Of a DNA stretch of 64,000 nucleotides, positions 9,113 through 17,603 are shown piece after piece. The notes below the pieces were generated by a model. It did not search any database and was not told the DNA's origin. It saw only the letters and a program-made list of their open reading frames with translations. A program made the position numbers and the translations under genes. The DNA comes from Clostridium sp. 'White wine YQ'. Its GTDB lineage: Bacteria > Bacillota > Clostridia > Clostridiales > Clostridiaceae. Location: contig NZ_JAQYUU010000003.1 of assembly GCF_028728205.1 (NCBI RefSeq), positions 248,001 to 312,000 of the forward strand, read 5' to 3'. The stretch's first letter is position 1, and every line of letters begins with the position of its first letter.

Positions 9113-10036
9113 ATGACAAAAACAATTAATGAATCCCTTCATGAAATGAGAGGGAAATTACTTTATTATTCAAAGTTACTAGAAAAGTTATCTAAAATCG
9201 AGAAAGAAATAATAAGAACTAAGCATCAACTTATGGCATTAAGCGATATTTGGGATAACGAAGAATCAGATGTTAAAGAATTAAACTCTTTCTCCTTAAC
9301 TACTCTTTTTTTGAAGCTATCGGGTAAGTATGATAAAAAGATTTCTGAGGAAAATAGAGAACTTCTTGAAGCAAAAGCAAACTTTGAAAAGTGTAATAAT
9401 TATCTAATGACACTTTTAGAAGAAAAAAAACAATTATCAGAAGAAGCCTCTAGCTACTATGCCTTAGAACAAGATTATAATAAATTATTAAGTGAAAAAG
9501 AGGCATCTCTTTATGCTTCAGACAACCCAAGTAAAGAAAAATTAGTTGAGATTTCTAGTGAAATTAACAAGCTTAACCTTGAACTTAAAGAAATTAATGA
9601 AGCTATTGATCAAGGTTCAGAGTTATATTCAGTATTAAGAAGTTTAACTTCAGAATTAGAAGATGCTGAAAGCGTATTAAGAGAAACCAATCTTAATAAA
9701 GTTACAAGCCAACTTAAAATAGAAAACATTTCAGATTACATAAATCAAGTAAAATTACAACTAAGTAAATACAAGGTAGAATTAAGTGATTTAGATGATA
9801 CACTTCAATCTACTATAAATCTAAATGAATTAGATTCTTTATGCGATAGTCTTTTTGACAACTTCTTTGCGGATCTTATGGTTGAAGCACCTATAAAAGA
9901 TGCTCTGCAAGATGTTAAAGCTTTAAGATCTGCTATTGAAAGAATTCAGTCTGCCTTGAGAGATGATAAAAAATCTTTACTTGAAAACATATCTAAACTC
10001 AAAGCAGAGAAAGATAAGATTTTAGAAGAATCTTAA
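9113..10036 (+). CDS. Coiled-coil protein of unknown function
   Basis: The 307-residue protein is almost wholly charged alpha-helix with heptad-like spacing and long Lys/Glu/Leu runs. It has no signal peptide and no membrane segment. AGAGGTG precedes the ATG. It has its own strong terminator, so it is a single-gene unit, divergent from the DUF4342 gene. I do not recognise a family; a cytoplasmic structural or scaffold role is only a guess. Confidence 0.75.
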   Translation: MTKTINESLHEMRGKLLYYSKLLEKLSKIEKEIIRTKHQLMALSDIWDNEESDVKELNSFSLTTLFLKLSGKYDKKISEENRELLEAKANFEKCNNYLMTLLEEKKQLSEEASSYYALEQDYNKLLSEKEASLYASDNPSKEKLVEISSEINKLNLELKEINEAIDQGSELYSVLRSLTSELEDAESVLRETNLNKVTSQLKIENISDYINQVKLQLSKYKVELSDLDDTLQSTINLNELDSLCDSLFDNFFADLMVEAPIKDALQDVKALRSAIERIQSALRDDKKSLLENISKLKAEKDKILEES

Positions 10037-10040
10037 ATAA

Positions 10041-10080
10041 AAAAGATGGAATAAGATTATAGACTTATTCCATCTTTTTA
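10041..10080 (+). terminator. Terminator after the coiled-coil gene
   Basis: Fifteen-base perfect arms (10041-10055 and 10064-10078) with A-run and T-run flanks; it could work in both directions. Confidence 0.9.
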
Positions 10081-10087
10081 TATTATT

Positions 10088-10191
10088 TATAGGGTTTTAA
10101 GTTCAACTATTAACTTATTCATGCCTGAAAATGTCCAGAAGCCGACATTTTCAAACAAGTATAAGTTAAGTTTCCTATAAAAAACCCTATA
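10088..10191. repeat. Dispersed palindromic repeat, copy A (with nested hairpin)
   Basis: This 104-base element starts TATAGGGTTTT and ends with its inverse AAAACCCTATA. Its first 30 bases are identical to those of 17532-17603, and the right half is almost identical. Copy A carries an extra segment of about 30 bases in the middle that is itself a hairpin (TGAAAATGTC at 10126-10135, GACATTTTCA at 10144-10153). The TAG stop of the minus-strand gene at 10187 lies inside the right end. It may act as a terminator or be a small MITE-like element. Confidence 0.75.
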
Positions 10192-11137
10192 TATCCTTTG
10201 AAAATAACCATTTCTTATCATTGAAACTTCTACCTTTTATTGTTACCTTGCCATTGTTTACTTCCACGTATAGCCCTTGATTATAGTTTACATTCTGTCT
10301 GTTACCCGAACTATCCATTACTATGGTATAGGCAACAGCTCCTGTGTGAACTGTTGTAAAAGGAAGATCAGTCTTTATTCCTTTCTCATCTAACGGTGCA
10401 TGAGTATGGGAGGTAAATAATATCACTTCAGGATATTTTGATAGTATATCCTTAACTTGCTGCCCTTGTTCCACTCCTGTAAACCCTTTTCCATTATTAT
10501 TTAATGGTTGATGTAAAAATACAAAAATAGGCTTACCCTTTACGTATTTTTCTGATAGCTTTTCTTCTAGCCATTTCAATTGCTTATCAGATAAAAATGC
10601 CTTCATCGATCCAAGTTCTTTAGTATTTCCAGATTCGGAGCCAAGAGATATAAAGTGATAATCTTTAATCCATTTATCGTGATACACAAATTCCTCTCCC
10701 GAAAAGTCTAGATATCTCTTTTTGAATACTTCAACTTGTTCTGGAGAATTTTGCTCTATATTATAATCAAAAAATTCATGATTTCCTATATTACTTATAA
10801 TTATCTTAGGCAAAATTGAGCTTTTTTTATCTAATGCTTTTTTTACAGATTCATATTGACTTGGAATTCCTTGACCCACCATATCTCCATTCATTATTAA
10901 AGCATCCATTTTTGGATTTATTTCATGAAAATCTTCAGCTAATTTATTAAAACTATCTATATTTTCATGCAAATCCCCAATCACTCCAAATGAAAGTTCT
11001 GAATTTGTAGATACCTCTTTAGCTGATGATACCTCTCTATCCATTGCAAGTTTTTCTTTATAACTAAAAAAGGCAATTGCCGCAATAAACATGATTATAA
11101 CATCAAGTAATATTAATACTTTCTTCAAAATCCTCAA
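10187..11137 (-). CDS. Membrane-anchored metallophosphoesterase
   Basis: The protein (316 aa) has an N-terminal membrane anchor (about 6-26) and an extracellular calcineurin-like domain: FGVIGDLHEN, MNGDMVGQG, IGNHEF, LHQPLNN and TSHTHAP. These supply the usual two-metal ligands. The frame opens with TTG (11137). A second TTG three codons later (11128) has better spacing from AAGGG, so the true start is uncertain by three residues. The stop codon lies in the end of the palindromic repeat 10088-10191. It belongs to the same broad superfamily as the proteins at 1-677 and 912-2267 but is not closely alike. Substrate unknown. Confidence 0.85.
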   Translation of the reverse strand: MRILKKVLILLDVIIMFIAAIAFFSYKEKLAMDREVSSAKEVSTNSELSFGVIGDLHENIDSFNKLAEDFHEINPKMDALIMNGDMVGQGIPSQYESVKKALDKKSSILPKIIISNIGNHEFFDYNIEQNSPEQVEVFKKRYLDFSGEEFVYHDKWIKDYHFISLGSESGNTKELGSMKAFLSDKQLKWLEEKLSEKYVKGKPIFVFLHQPLNNNGKGFTGVEQGQQVKDILSKYPEVILFTSHTHAPLDEKGIKTDLPFTTVHTGAVAYTIVMDSSGNRQNVNYNQGLYVEVNNGKVTIKGRSFNDKKWLFSKDI

Positions 11138-11325
11138 CCCTTACAAATTAAATTTTTTCTATATTTTTCCCTTAAATTATCTTTGCATCTTTATTATATT
11201 TTTATTCATACAAAATATCAATTAATACCTATTATTAATATATAAACAATTGTATCCATACATTTTGCATTTTCTTTAAATTGTTTTAAGATAATAACAT
11301 TAATAATATTAAGGGGGCAATCATC

Positions 11326-11874
11326 ATGACAACAAACACATCAAACAAATCAAAAACTAGCGATATCGCACTTTATGGATTATTTATTGCATTAATCTAT
11401 GTAGCTACAAGATTCATAAATATTCCTGGACCTACTCCTGGGGGACTATTTCATTTAGGAAATGTTATGGCTTTTACTATTGCAATAGTATTTGGTAAAA
11501 AGGCAGGAGCAATATCTGCTGCTTTCGGAATGGCTCTATTTGATATAACAAGTTCATTTTTCCCTTGGGCACCCTTTACTTTTATAATAAGGTTTGCTAT
11601 GGGATATACTATAGGTTATCTAGCTGACAAAGGCAGTAATGGAAAGGCTCCAAAATCATTCTTTTTTAACCTTTTTGGAATAATTTTAGCTACTATAATA
11701 ATGATAGTTGGATACTATATAGCTGAAGTCATTCTTTACGGAAATATATATGCACCTATACAATCAATTTGGGGTAATTTTATGCAATGTGTAGTAGGTA
11801 CAATTTTAGGTCTTCCTCTTGCAACTGCAGTTAAATCTGCTTTTATAAAAAGAAAATTATTAACTAGAGCTTAA
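11326..11874 (+). CDS. ECF transporter S component (substrate-binding membrane protein)
   Basis: The 182-residue protein has five or six hydrophobic segments. The N-terminal pattern (IALYGLFIALIYVATRF) and the FHLGN...AGAISAAFGMALFD region are typical of energy-coupling-factor S components, near the ECF riboflavin/HMP-type families. S components bind a vitamin or cofactor precursor and share the EcfAAT module, which is not in this window. The gene at 11885 follows after 10 bases and encodes a PLP enzyme, so the ligand may relate to that enzyme. The exact substrate cannot be assigned. AGGGGG precedes the ATG. Confidence 0.8.
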   Translation: MTTNTSNKSKTSDIALYGLFIALIYVATRFINIPGPTPGGLFHLGNVMAFTIAIVFGKKAGAISAAFGMALFDITSSFFPWAPFTFIIRFAMGYTIGYLADKGSNGKAPKSFFFNLFGIILATIIMIVGYYIAEVILYGNIYAPIQSIWGNFMQCVVGTILGLPLATAVKSAFIKRKLLTRA

Positions 11875-11884
11875 GGAGATATAA

Positions 11885-13018
11885 ATGGATAAATTAATTA
11901 TGACTCCAGGTCCAACTTATATAAGAGAAAATGTAAGAATGGCATTAAGTCAAGAAATTACTAACCCTGACTTGGATCTAGACTTTTATGAATTTTATAA
12001 AGAAACTTGTAGTAAGCTTCAAACTCTTTTAAAAACTAAAAACAATGTCCTTATTTTATCTGGCGAAGGAATACTAGGTTTAGAAGCTGCTTGTGCCTCT
12101 CTAGTTGAACAGGGCGATAAGGTATTGTGTATTGAAAATGGAATATATGGAGAGGGGTTTGGAGACTTCTGCAAAATATACGGTGGTGAAGTTACTTATT
12201 TTCATGATGATAGAAGAAAAGGCTTAGATTATAATAAGCTTGAAGCTTTTCTACAAGAAAATCATGATTTTAAGATTGCAACTTTGGTTCACTGCGAAAC
12301 TCCTTCTGGGATAACTAATCCAATCTCTGACATATGTAAGTTGCTTAATAAGTATGGAATTCTCTCTATAGTTGATGCTGTTTCTAGTATTGCTGGAGAA
12401 GAAGTAAATGTAGATGAATGGAAGATCGACGTGGTTATTGGAGGTTCACAGAAATGTCTTTCTGCACCTCCAGGTTTAACCTTCCTATCTATAAGTAAAA
12501 GAGCACAAGATGCTATGAATAACAGAAAAACTCCTGTACAAGGTTTCTACACCAACTTATCTATATGGAAGAATTGGTATGAAGAAAAATGGTTCCCTTA
12601 TACTCAACCTATTAGTGATATTTATGCACTAAATCAAGCAATAGATAACGTGCTTAATGATAAAAACATTATTAAAAGGCATACGCTATTTGCTAACGCT
12701 GTTAGGGGTGCACTTATAAACTCTGGATTAGAGCTTTTCCCTATTGACTATTATTCAAATACTGTAACTACAGTTCTTGTTCCTTCTGGAATTAAATATA
12801 AAGATATATTTGATAAATTAATCAAGGAACATAATATAATAATTGCAGGTGGCTTTGACTTTTTGCAAGATAAGATTTTTAGAATTGGTCACATGGGTGA
12901 AAATTGCTATGAAGATAAATTATATCTTACACTAAAGGCACTTAACACAGTGTTAAAAGATTTAAACTTCAACTTAAAAGAAGAGCTTCATCAAGAATTT
13001 GTAAAGCTACTTCCATAA
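11885..13018 (+). CDS. Class V PLP-dependent aminotransferase (alanine-glyoxylate / serine-pyruvate type)
   Basis: The 377-residue protein begins MTPGPTYI, the usual start of the alanine-glyoxylate aminotransferase subgroup. It has SGEGILGLEAA (phosphate-binding loop), HCETPSG, VDAVSS (the Asp that holds the pyridine nitrogen) and the PLP Lys in GGSQKCLSAPPG. It would move an amino group between a small amino acid and glyoxylate or pyruvate in the cytoplasm. It is co-transcribed with the ECF S component, which suggests a joint uptake-and-use role. Precise substrates are not readable from sequence. Confidence 0.88.
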   Translation: MDKLIMTPGPTYIRENVRMALSQEITNPDLDLDFYEFYKETCSKLQTLLKTKNNVLILSGEGILGLEAACASLVEQGDKVLCIENGIYGEGFGDFCKIYGGEVTYFHDDRRKGLDYNKLEAFLQENHDFKIATLVHCETPSGITNPISDICKLLNKYGILSIVDAVSSIAGEEVNVDEWKIDVVIGGSQKCLSAPPGLTFLSISKRAQDAMNNRKTPVQGFYTNLSIWKNWYEEKWFPYTQPISDIYALNQAIDNVLNDKNIIKRHTLFANAVRGALINSGLELFPIDYYSNTVTTVLVPSGIKYKDIFDKLIKEHNIIIAGGFDFLQDKIFRIGHMGENCYEDKLYLTLKALNTVLKDLNFNLKEELHQEFVKLLP

Positions 13019-13040
13019 TTTCATAAAATTGACTTCTCCA

Positions 13041-13080
13041 AAAAACTTATTATACAATGAGTATAATAAGTTTTTTATTT
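13041..13080 (+). terminator. Terminator after the ECF/aminotransferase operon
   Basis: Complementary arms 13041-13055 and 13061-13075 with a five-base loop are followed by a T-rich run. Confidence 0.88.
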
Positions 13081-13123
13081 TAGTAAAGATTTATAAAAGT
13101 TGCTTTTTACTTGGAGGATTAAT

Positions 13124-14479
13124 ATGACATCTACTCCCTTATCCACTAAAAAATTAACTGTATTTAAATTAACTTGGCCAATATTTATAGAAACCCTGCT
13201 TTTTATGCTTCTAGGTAGTGTAGATACTCTTATGTTAAGCAGATATTCAGATAATGCAGTTGCTGCTGTTGGTGTTTCAAATCAGCTTATTACCATGATG
13301 AATATAATGTTCGGAATTCTATCTACTGGAACCTCTGTACTTATTGCACAAAACCTAGGTGCTGGGAACAAGAAAATGGCATCTAAAGTTGCAACAGTAT
13401 CATTAATTATTAACTGTATTTTTGGACTTTTCCTAAGCTTAATAATGTTCTTAGCTGCTCATGGAATTCTTAGTACAATGGGAATAAGGCCAGAACTTAT
13501 GAGTTTTGCAGCAGAATATCTTAAGATTGTCGGAGGATGTTTATTCCTACAATCAGTTATGATGACATGTACTGCAATTGTTAGAAGCCATGGTTTAACT
13601 AAAATATCTATGCTTGTTACCTTAGGAATAAACATTGTTCACGTTATTCTTGATTATATCTTTATATTTGGACCTTTGAACTTACCTGTGTTAGGAGTAC
13701 GCGGAGTTGCTATTTCTACTAACATTAGTAAATTATTAGGGCTTATAATAATGCTTTATGTTGTATTTAAAAATGTTGGGCATGGCATAAGCATTAAAAA
13801 TATAACCCCTTTTCCTAAAAATATTGTAAGAGACCTCTTAAAGATAGGCATACCTACTGCAGGAGAGCACTTTTCATATAATTTATCTCAACTTGTGATT
13901 ACATATTTCATAAATTTCCTTGGAAATGAAGCCCTCACAACAAAGGCTTATGTTCAAAATATAGTTATGTTTGCATATCTCTTTTCAGTAGCTATAGGAG
14001 AAGGAACCGAAATATTAGTGGGTCATTTGGTTGGTGCAGATGAAACTGAGAAAGCGTATAAAACTTGCCTTAAAAGTTTACGTTTAGCTCTTATAATATC
14101 TTTTAGCATTGGAACTCTATTCGCCTTGCTTAGGACCCCAGTATTGTCAATATTTACAGACAATCCTTCCATCCTCATTGTCGGTGGAACGGTTCTTATT
14201 ATAGACGCAATTTTAGAACCTGGACGATCATTTAATGTTGTTGTAATTAATTCATTAAGAGCAGCTGGCGATGTTAAGTTTCCAGTTTACATGGGTATTT
14301 TATCCATGTGGGGTGTCAGTGTAACTCTTTCCTATATTTTCGGAATAAAGATGGGGTTTGGGCTCGCTGGAATGTGGGTGGCTTTTGCCTGTGATGAGTG
14401 GTTCAGAGGTATACTTATGCTATGGAGATGGAGAACTAAAAAGTGGCAATCAATGGCCTTTGTTAAAAAGCCAGCCTAA
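13124..14479 (+). CDS. MATE-family multidrug/cation antiporter
   Basis: The protein (451 aa) has twelve predicted membrane helices in two repeats, each opening with a MATE-like segment (FKLTWPIFIETLLFMLLG; LLKIGIPTAGEHFSYNLSQ). MATE proteins export cationic drugs or metabolites using Na+ or H+ gradients. An in-frame TTG at 13100 lengthens the frame, but GGAGG at 13113-13117 sets the ATG at 13124 as the start. It is a single-gene unit with a strong terminator shared with rsgI. Confidence 0.92.
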   Translation: MTSTPLSTKKLTVFKLTWPIFIETLLFMLLGSVDTLMLSRYSDNAVAAVGVSNQLITMMNIMFGILSTGTSVLIAQNLGAGNKKMASKVATVSLIINCIFGLFLSLIMFLAAHGILSTMGIRPELMSFAAEYLKIVGGCLFLQSVMMTCTAIVRSHGLTKISMLVTLGINIVHVILDYIFIFGPLNLPVLGVRGVAISTNISKLLGLIIMLYVVFKNVGHGISIKNITPFPKNIVRDLLKIGIPTAGEHFSYNLSQLVITYFINFLGNEALTTKAYVQNIVMFAYLFSVAIGEGTEILVGHLVGADETEKAYKTCLKSLRLALIISFSIGTLFALLRTPVLSIFTDNPSILIVGGTVLIIDAILEPGRSFNVVVINSLRAAGDVKFPVYMGILSMWGVSVTLSYIFGIKMGFGLAGMWVAFACDEWFRGILMLWRWRTKKWQSMAFVKKPA

Positions 14480-14484
14480 AATAT

Positions 14485-14520
14485 AAAAAGACTGAAAAAC
14501 ATAAGTTTTTCAGTCTTTTT
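14485..14520. terminator. Bidirectional terminator between the MATE gene and rsgI
   Basis: Sixteen-base perfect arms (14485-14500, 14505-14520) around ATAA, with A-run on one side and T-run on the other. It serves both convergent genes. Confidence 0.93.
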
Positions 14521-14521
14521 A

Positions 14522-15463
14522 TTACTTTTTATCTTTATTATTAGCTCCTTCTTTTCCTTCACTTGGCGCTTTCTTTGTTTCTCCTTGGCTGCTATTATCG
14601 TCTTTTCCACTTTTCGTATCTATATTACTATTTTGAGTCTTTTCATCTTTGCTTTGGGCTTTATCTTTATTTTCTTTTTGCGTTGCATTATTTTTATCAC
14701 TATTTACTTCTCCAGAATCTGTTTTTCCCTTTTTAACTTCAGCCTTATCATCCTTCTTAGCCTCATTTATTGCTTTCATAATTTCTTTTACAGGTTTATT
14801 AGCATATTCTTCTGCACTAACCCCTTGTTCTTCTGATTGAAGCTTTTCAATCAGTAGCATCTTTCCTGGAGATATTCCTAAACTTTCTGCCTCTTGATGT
14901 CTTTCTAGGTTTAAGTTCTGTACTACTACTTCAGTTTTTCCTAGATCAGCGTCATTTAACTCTTGTTTAAGCTCAACTTCTAATTCTTTTACTTTATCTT
15001 CTCTGTTTCTACTGTTAGAAGACAATGTTATTGCAACTGCATTATCTTCCCCTACCTTCAAGTATCCATTATCCTTTGCTGCCTTTATCAGTTCTCCAAG
15101 TGCTTCCTCTTCTTTTTCTCCTTTAAGCTTTAACCCACTATAAATTTTCTTTCCATCTTCATTTAATGGATTAACGTCAACTATTCTTCCAAACATATTG
15201 GACTTTAATTCTACACTTGGGTTAATATCTAAAGATATATAAGAGCTTGGTTTTGCATAAGCATATCCAAATGATACAAAAAGCATTACCATCGCGAGAC
15301 TTGCCACCTTATATACTAGACTCCTATTAAATTTAAATACTGAGTTACTAATATATTCTTGCCCTATAACTAAATTATCTATATTTTTAACTTTATGAAA
15401 TTTTCCTTTTGCATCAAGTATTATTCCATATCCATCATGTTTCTCTAATACTATTCCTTTCAT
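14522..15463 (-). CDS. rsgI: RsgI-type anti-sigma factor
   Basis: The 313-residue protein has the RsgI N-terminal domain in the cytoplasm (about 1-50, MKGIVLEKHDGYGIILDAKG), one membrane helix (about 52-70), and the conserved extracellular start SYISLDINPSVELK. A helical part follows, then a C-terminal tail of about 95 residues that is nearly all Lys/Asp/Glu/Ser/Asn. It holds SigI inactive at the membrane. Unlike cellulosome RsgIs, it has no carbohydrate-binding domain. The charged tail may touch the wall or simply act as a spacer. It lies two bases after sigI and is co-transcribed. Confidence 0.9.
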   Translation of the reverse strand: MKGIVLEKHDGYGIILDAKGKFHKVKNIDNLVIGQEYISNSVFKFNRSLVYKVASLAMVMLFVSFGYAYAKPSSYISLDINPSVELKSNMFGRIVDVNPLNEDGKKIYSGLKLKGEKEEEALGELIKAAKDNGYLKVGEDNAVAITLSSNSRNREDKVKELEVELKQELNDADLGKTEVVVQNLNLERHQEAESLGISPGKMLLIEKLQSEEQGVSAEEYANKPVKEIMKAINEAKKDDKAEVKKGKTDSGEVNSDKNNATQKENKDKAQSKDEKTQNSNIDTKSGKDDNSSQGETKKAPSEGKEGANNKDKK

Positions 15464-15465
15464 CC

Positions 15466-16167
15466 TTATACCTCCAAATTTATGTAGTCTCTTAAATATT
15501 GATAATCTCCAATAATAACTACTAACACTGCTATTATATATCTACGAGATCTTTCTATTTTTTTTCGGGGTAGGGATGTTAATTTTTCTAGCTCTTTAAT
15601 ATTCAAAGTCTTTTTATCAATTAAATTTTTCATAACTTCATTACTTTTTAGTGATGCGTTTATTATCTGATTATATATTTTTTTAGTTGTACCCCATTTA
15701 GGAGATGCTTTTACCAAGTCTTCGAATGTTATTCCATATTGTTTTAAATCTATTGATAATTGATCAATCTCAAGCTTTCTAAGATAGCTTATCCCTTCTG
15801 ATTGATATACCTCCATTGCATTTTTATCAAGAATGCTATAACTTTCGGATTCTTCATTTTCAAAATTACCTTCTGTCAAAATATTTTTTTGCTTGCTTTC
15901 CTTACGCAAATAATCTATTAACCTATACTTTATTATGTTTTGAGCAAAAGATAAAAAGCCACCCTTTTCAAAATTGTAGGTATTTATTGCCTCATTAAAA
16001 GCTAATAATGCTATGCTATATTCCTCATCGTTATTATAATCAATATAATTATTAAGAAACTTACTTGCAGAGGAAACTATAAATGGTTTAAATTCTTCAA
16101 TAAAAATATCTATTTCTTTATTATTATTTTTTATAGATTCAACTCTTTTATCTATACTTCTAATCAA
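15466..16167 (-). CDS. sigI: RNA polymerase sigma factor SigI
   Basis: The 233-residue protein has SigI-type region 2 (DYNNDEEYSIALLAFNEAINTY, then FLSFAQNIIKYRLIDYLRK) and a C-terminal helix-turn-helix (LTSLPRKKIERSRRYIIAV). The start is TTG at 16167, supported by AGGAGG at good spacing. It is paired with rsgI. In bacilli and clostridia SigI answers heat or cell-surface polysaccharide signals. No clear SigI-type promoter was seen upstream, so autoregulation is not shown. Confidence 0.92.
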   Translation of the reverse strand: MIRSIDKRVESIKNNNKEIDIFIEEFKPFIVSSASKFLNNYIDYNNDEEYSIALLAFNEAINTYNFEKGGFLSFAQNIIKYRLIDYLRKESKQKNILTEGNFENEESESYSILDKNAMEVYQSEGISYLRKLEIDQLSIDLKQYGITFEDLVKASPKWGTTKKIYNQIINASLKSNEVMKNLIDKKTLNIKELEKLTSLPRKKIERSRRYIIAVLVVIIGDYQYLRDYINLEV

Positions 16168-16254
16168 GTTAATCTCCTCCTGTAAAACTTAATAAATGCG
16201 CTCATTAATTTTTGAAAACAATTCATAATATATATTCGCACATTAGTCATGCTT

Positions 16255-17490
16255 TTATGAGGTAGTATCAACTTTTTTTGTTTTAAATATTATTCTAATT
16301 ATTATTACTAATATTAATACAGCTCCTCCACTCACTAAAAAACCAGCTGAAGCACCTATATTATCGCATATCCATCCAGTAAGAAGACTCCCTATTGGTG
16401 TTGCTCCTGCAAAAACTAGAGAGTATATACTCATTACTCTTCCCCTATATTCATCCTTAGAATTAAGTTGTAATAAAGAGTTTGAAGTTGTAGAAAATGC
16501 TATATTAAAAAATCCAGTTACAATTAATAATAAGCTTGTAAACATTAGACTCTTATTCAACCCATTTAATATAAGCATAGTTGATATGACGATAGAACTT
16601 ATAAATGCTACCTTCATTTTTGGGCCTCTCTTACTCCTTATAGAAACATTTAACGCTCCTATTAAAGAACCTGCTCCTAAAAATGACATTAATAACCCAT
16701 AGGTCTTTTCATTACCATCTAAAACTAGTTTTGTAAAAGAAGGAACAAGAACATTGTAATTAAATGCGAATATACCTATTATACATACCATCAGTAGGGT
16801 CTCTAAAAGCATCATGTCATTCTTCACATAGAATAATCCATCCTTTATTTCGTTTATTATATTGCTTTTAACTCTTTGTTTATTATTTTTTCCATCTACA
16901 TCAATATTGTAAAGTCCATACAACACTGCTAGATAGCTTACTCCATTGAAGAAGAAACACCACGCTGCTCCAAAGTAAGCCATAACCACTGCTCCTATGC
17001 TTGGTCCTAATATTCTTGCTAGATTAAAGATAGATGAGTTTAATGCAATAGCATTCATCAAATCTTCTTTCCCTGCAATCTCTACAGTGAATGCCTGCCT
17101 TGTTGGCATATCAATACAATTTATACATCCAAGTAAGAATGCAACTATTAATATATATTCATATTTAACAGTGTCACTAAACACCAGTGCAGATAGTATA
17201 AATGCTAATATCATTGATGCGGCTTGAGTAAAAAGCAATAATTTTTTCTTGGGAAACCTATCCACTATAACTCCTGCAAACAAAGAAAATATTGTTACAG
17301 GAATGAACTGAACTGTTGTAAGAACCCCTAATAAAAATGGAGAGTTAGTTAGGGATAAAACAAGCCAACTTTGACCTATATTTTGCATCCATGTTCCAAT
17401 TAATGAAGCACATTGCCCCATCCAAAAGTATCTAAAATTTTTATGCATTAATGCATGAAAATTTCCTTCTATAAGTTTCTTTACCCTCAA
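16255..17490 (-). CDS. MFS exporter (EntS/MFS_3 type)
   Basis: The 411-residue protein has 12 membrane helices and begins MHKNFRYFWMGQCASLIGTW after a short leader. That segment and the loop VDRFPKKKLL (motif A) are typical of the MFS_3 (EntS-like) exporters. The start is TTG at 17490 after AAGGTGG. Substrate unknown. It lies upstream of sigI on the same strand with no strong terminator between (16168-16254), so some read-through into sigI is possible. Confidence 0.88.
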   Translation of the reverse strand: MRVKKLIEGNFHALMHKNFRYFWMGQCASLIGTWMQNIGQSWLVLSLTNSPFLLGVLTTVQFIPVTIFSLFAGVIVDRFPKKKLLLFTQAASMILAFILSALVFSDTVKYEYILIVAFLLGCINCIDMPTRQAFTVEIAGKEDLMNAIALNSSIFNLARILGPSIGAVVMAYFGAAWCFFFNGVSYLAVLYGLYNIDVDGKNNKQRVKSNIINEIKDGLFYVKNDMMLLETLLMVCIIGIFAFNYNVLVPSFTKLVLDGNEKTYGLLMSFLGAGSLIGALNVSIRSKRGPKMKVAFISSIVISTMLILNGLNKSLMFTSLLLIVTGFFNIAFSTTSNSLLQLNSKDEYRGRVMSIYSLVFAGATPIGSLLTGWICDNIGASAGFLVSGGAVLILVIIIRIIFKTKKVDTTS

Positions 17491-17531
17491 AATACCACCT
17501 TCTCTTTATGTAAAAGTCCCCTCTTATTAGT

Positions 17532-17603
17532 TATAGGGTTTTAAGTTCAACTATTAACTTATTTATGTAAGTATAAATTAAGTTTCCTATCAAAAACCCT
17601 ATA
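17532..17603. repeat. Dispersed palindromic repeat, copy B
   Basis: This 72-base copy matches the element at 10088-10191 but lacks its nested hairpin. It runs from TATAGGGTTTT to AAAACCCTATA. As in copy A, the TAG stop of the minus-strand gene (17599-17601) lies in the right end at the same place. Confidence 0.75.

Noticed and set aside
13100-13123. Extended MATE start at TTG 13100
   Set aside because: The GGAGG at 13113-13117 lies inside the extension and is correctly spaced for the ATG at 13124.
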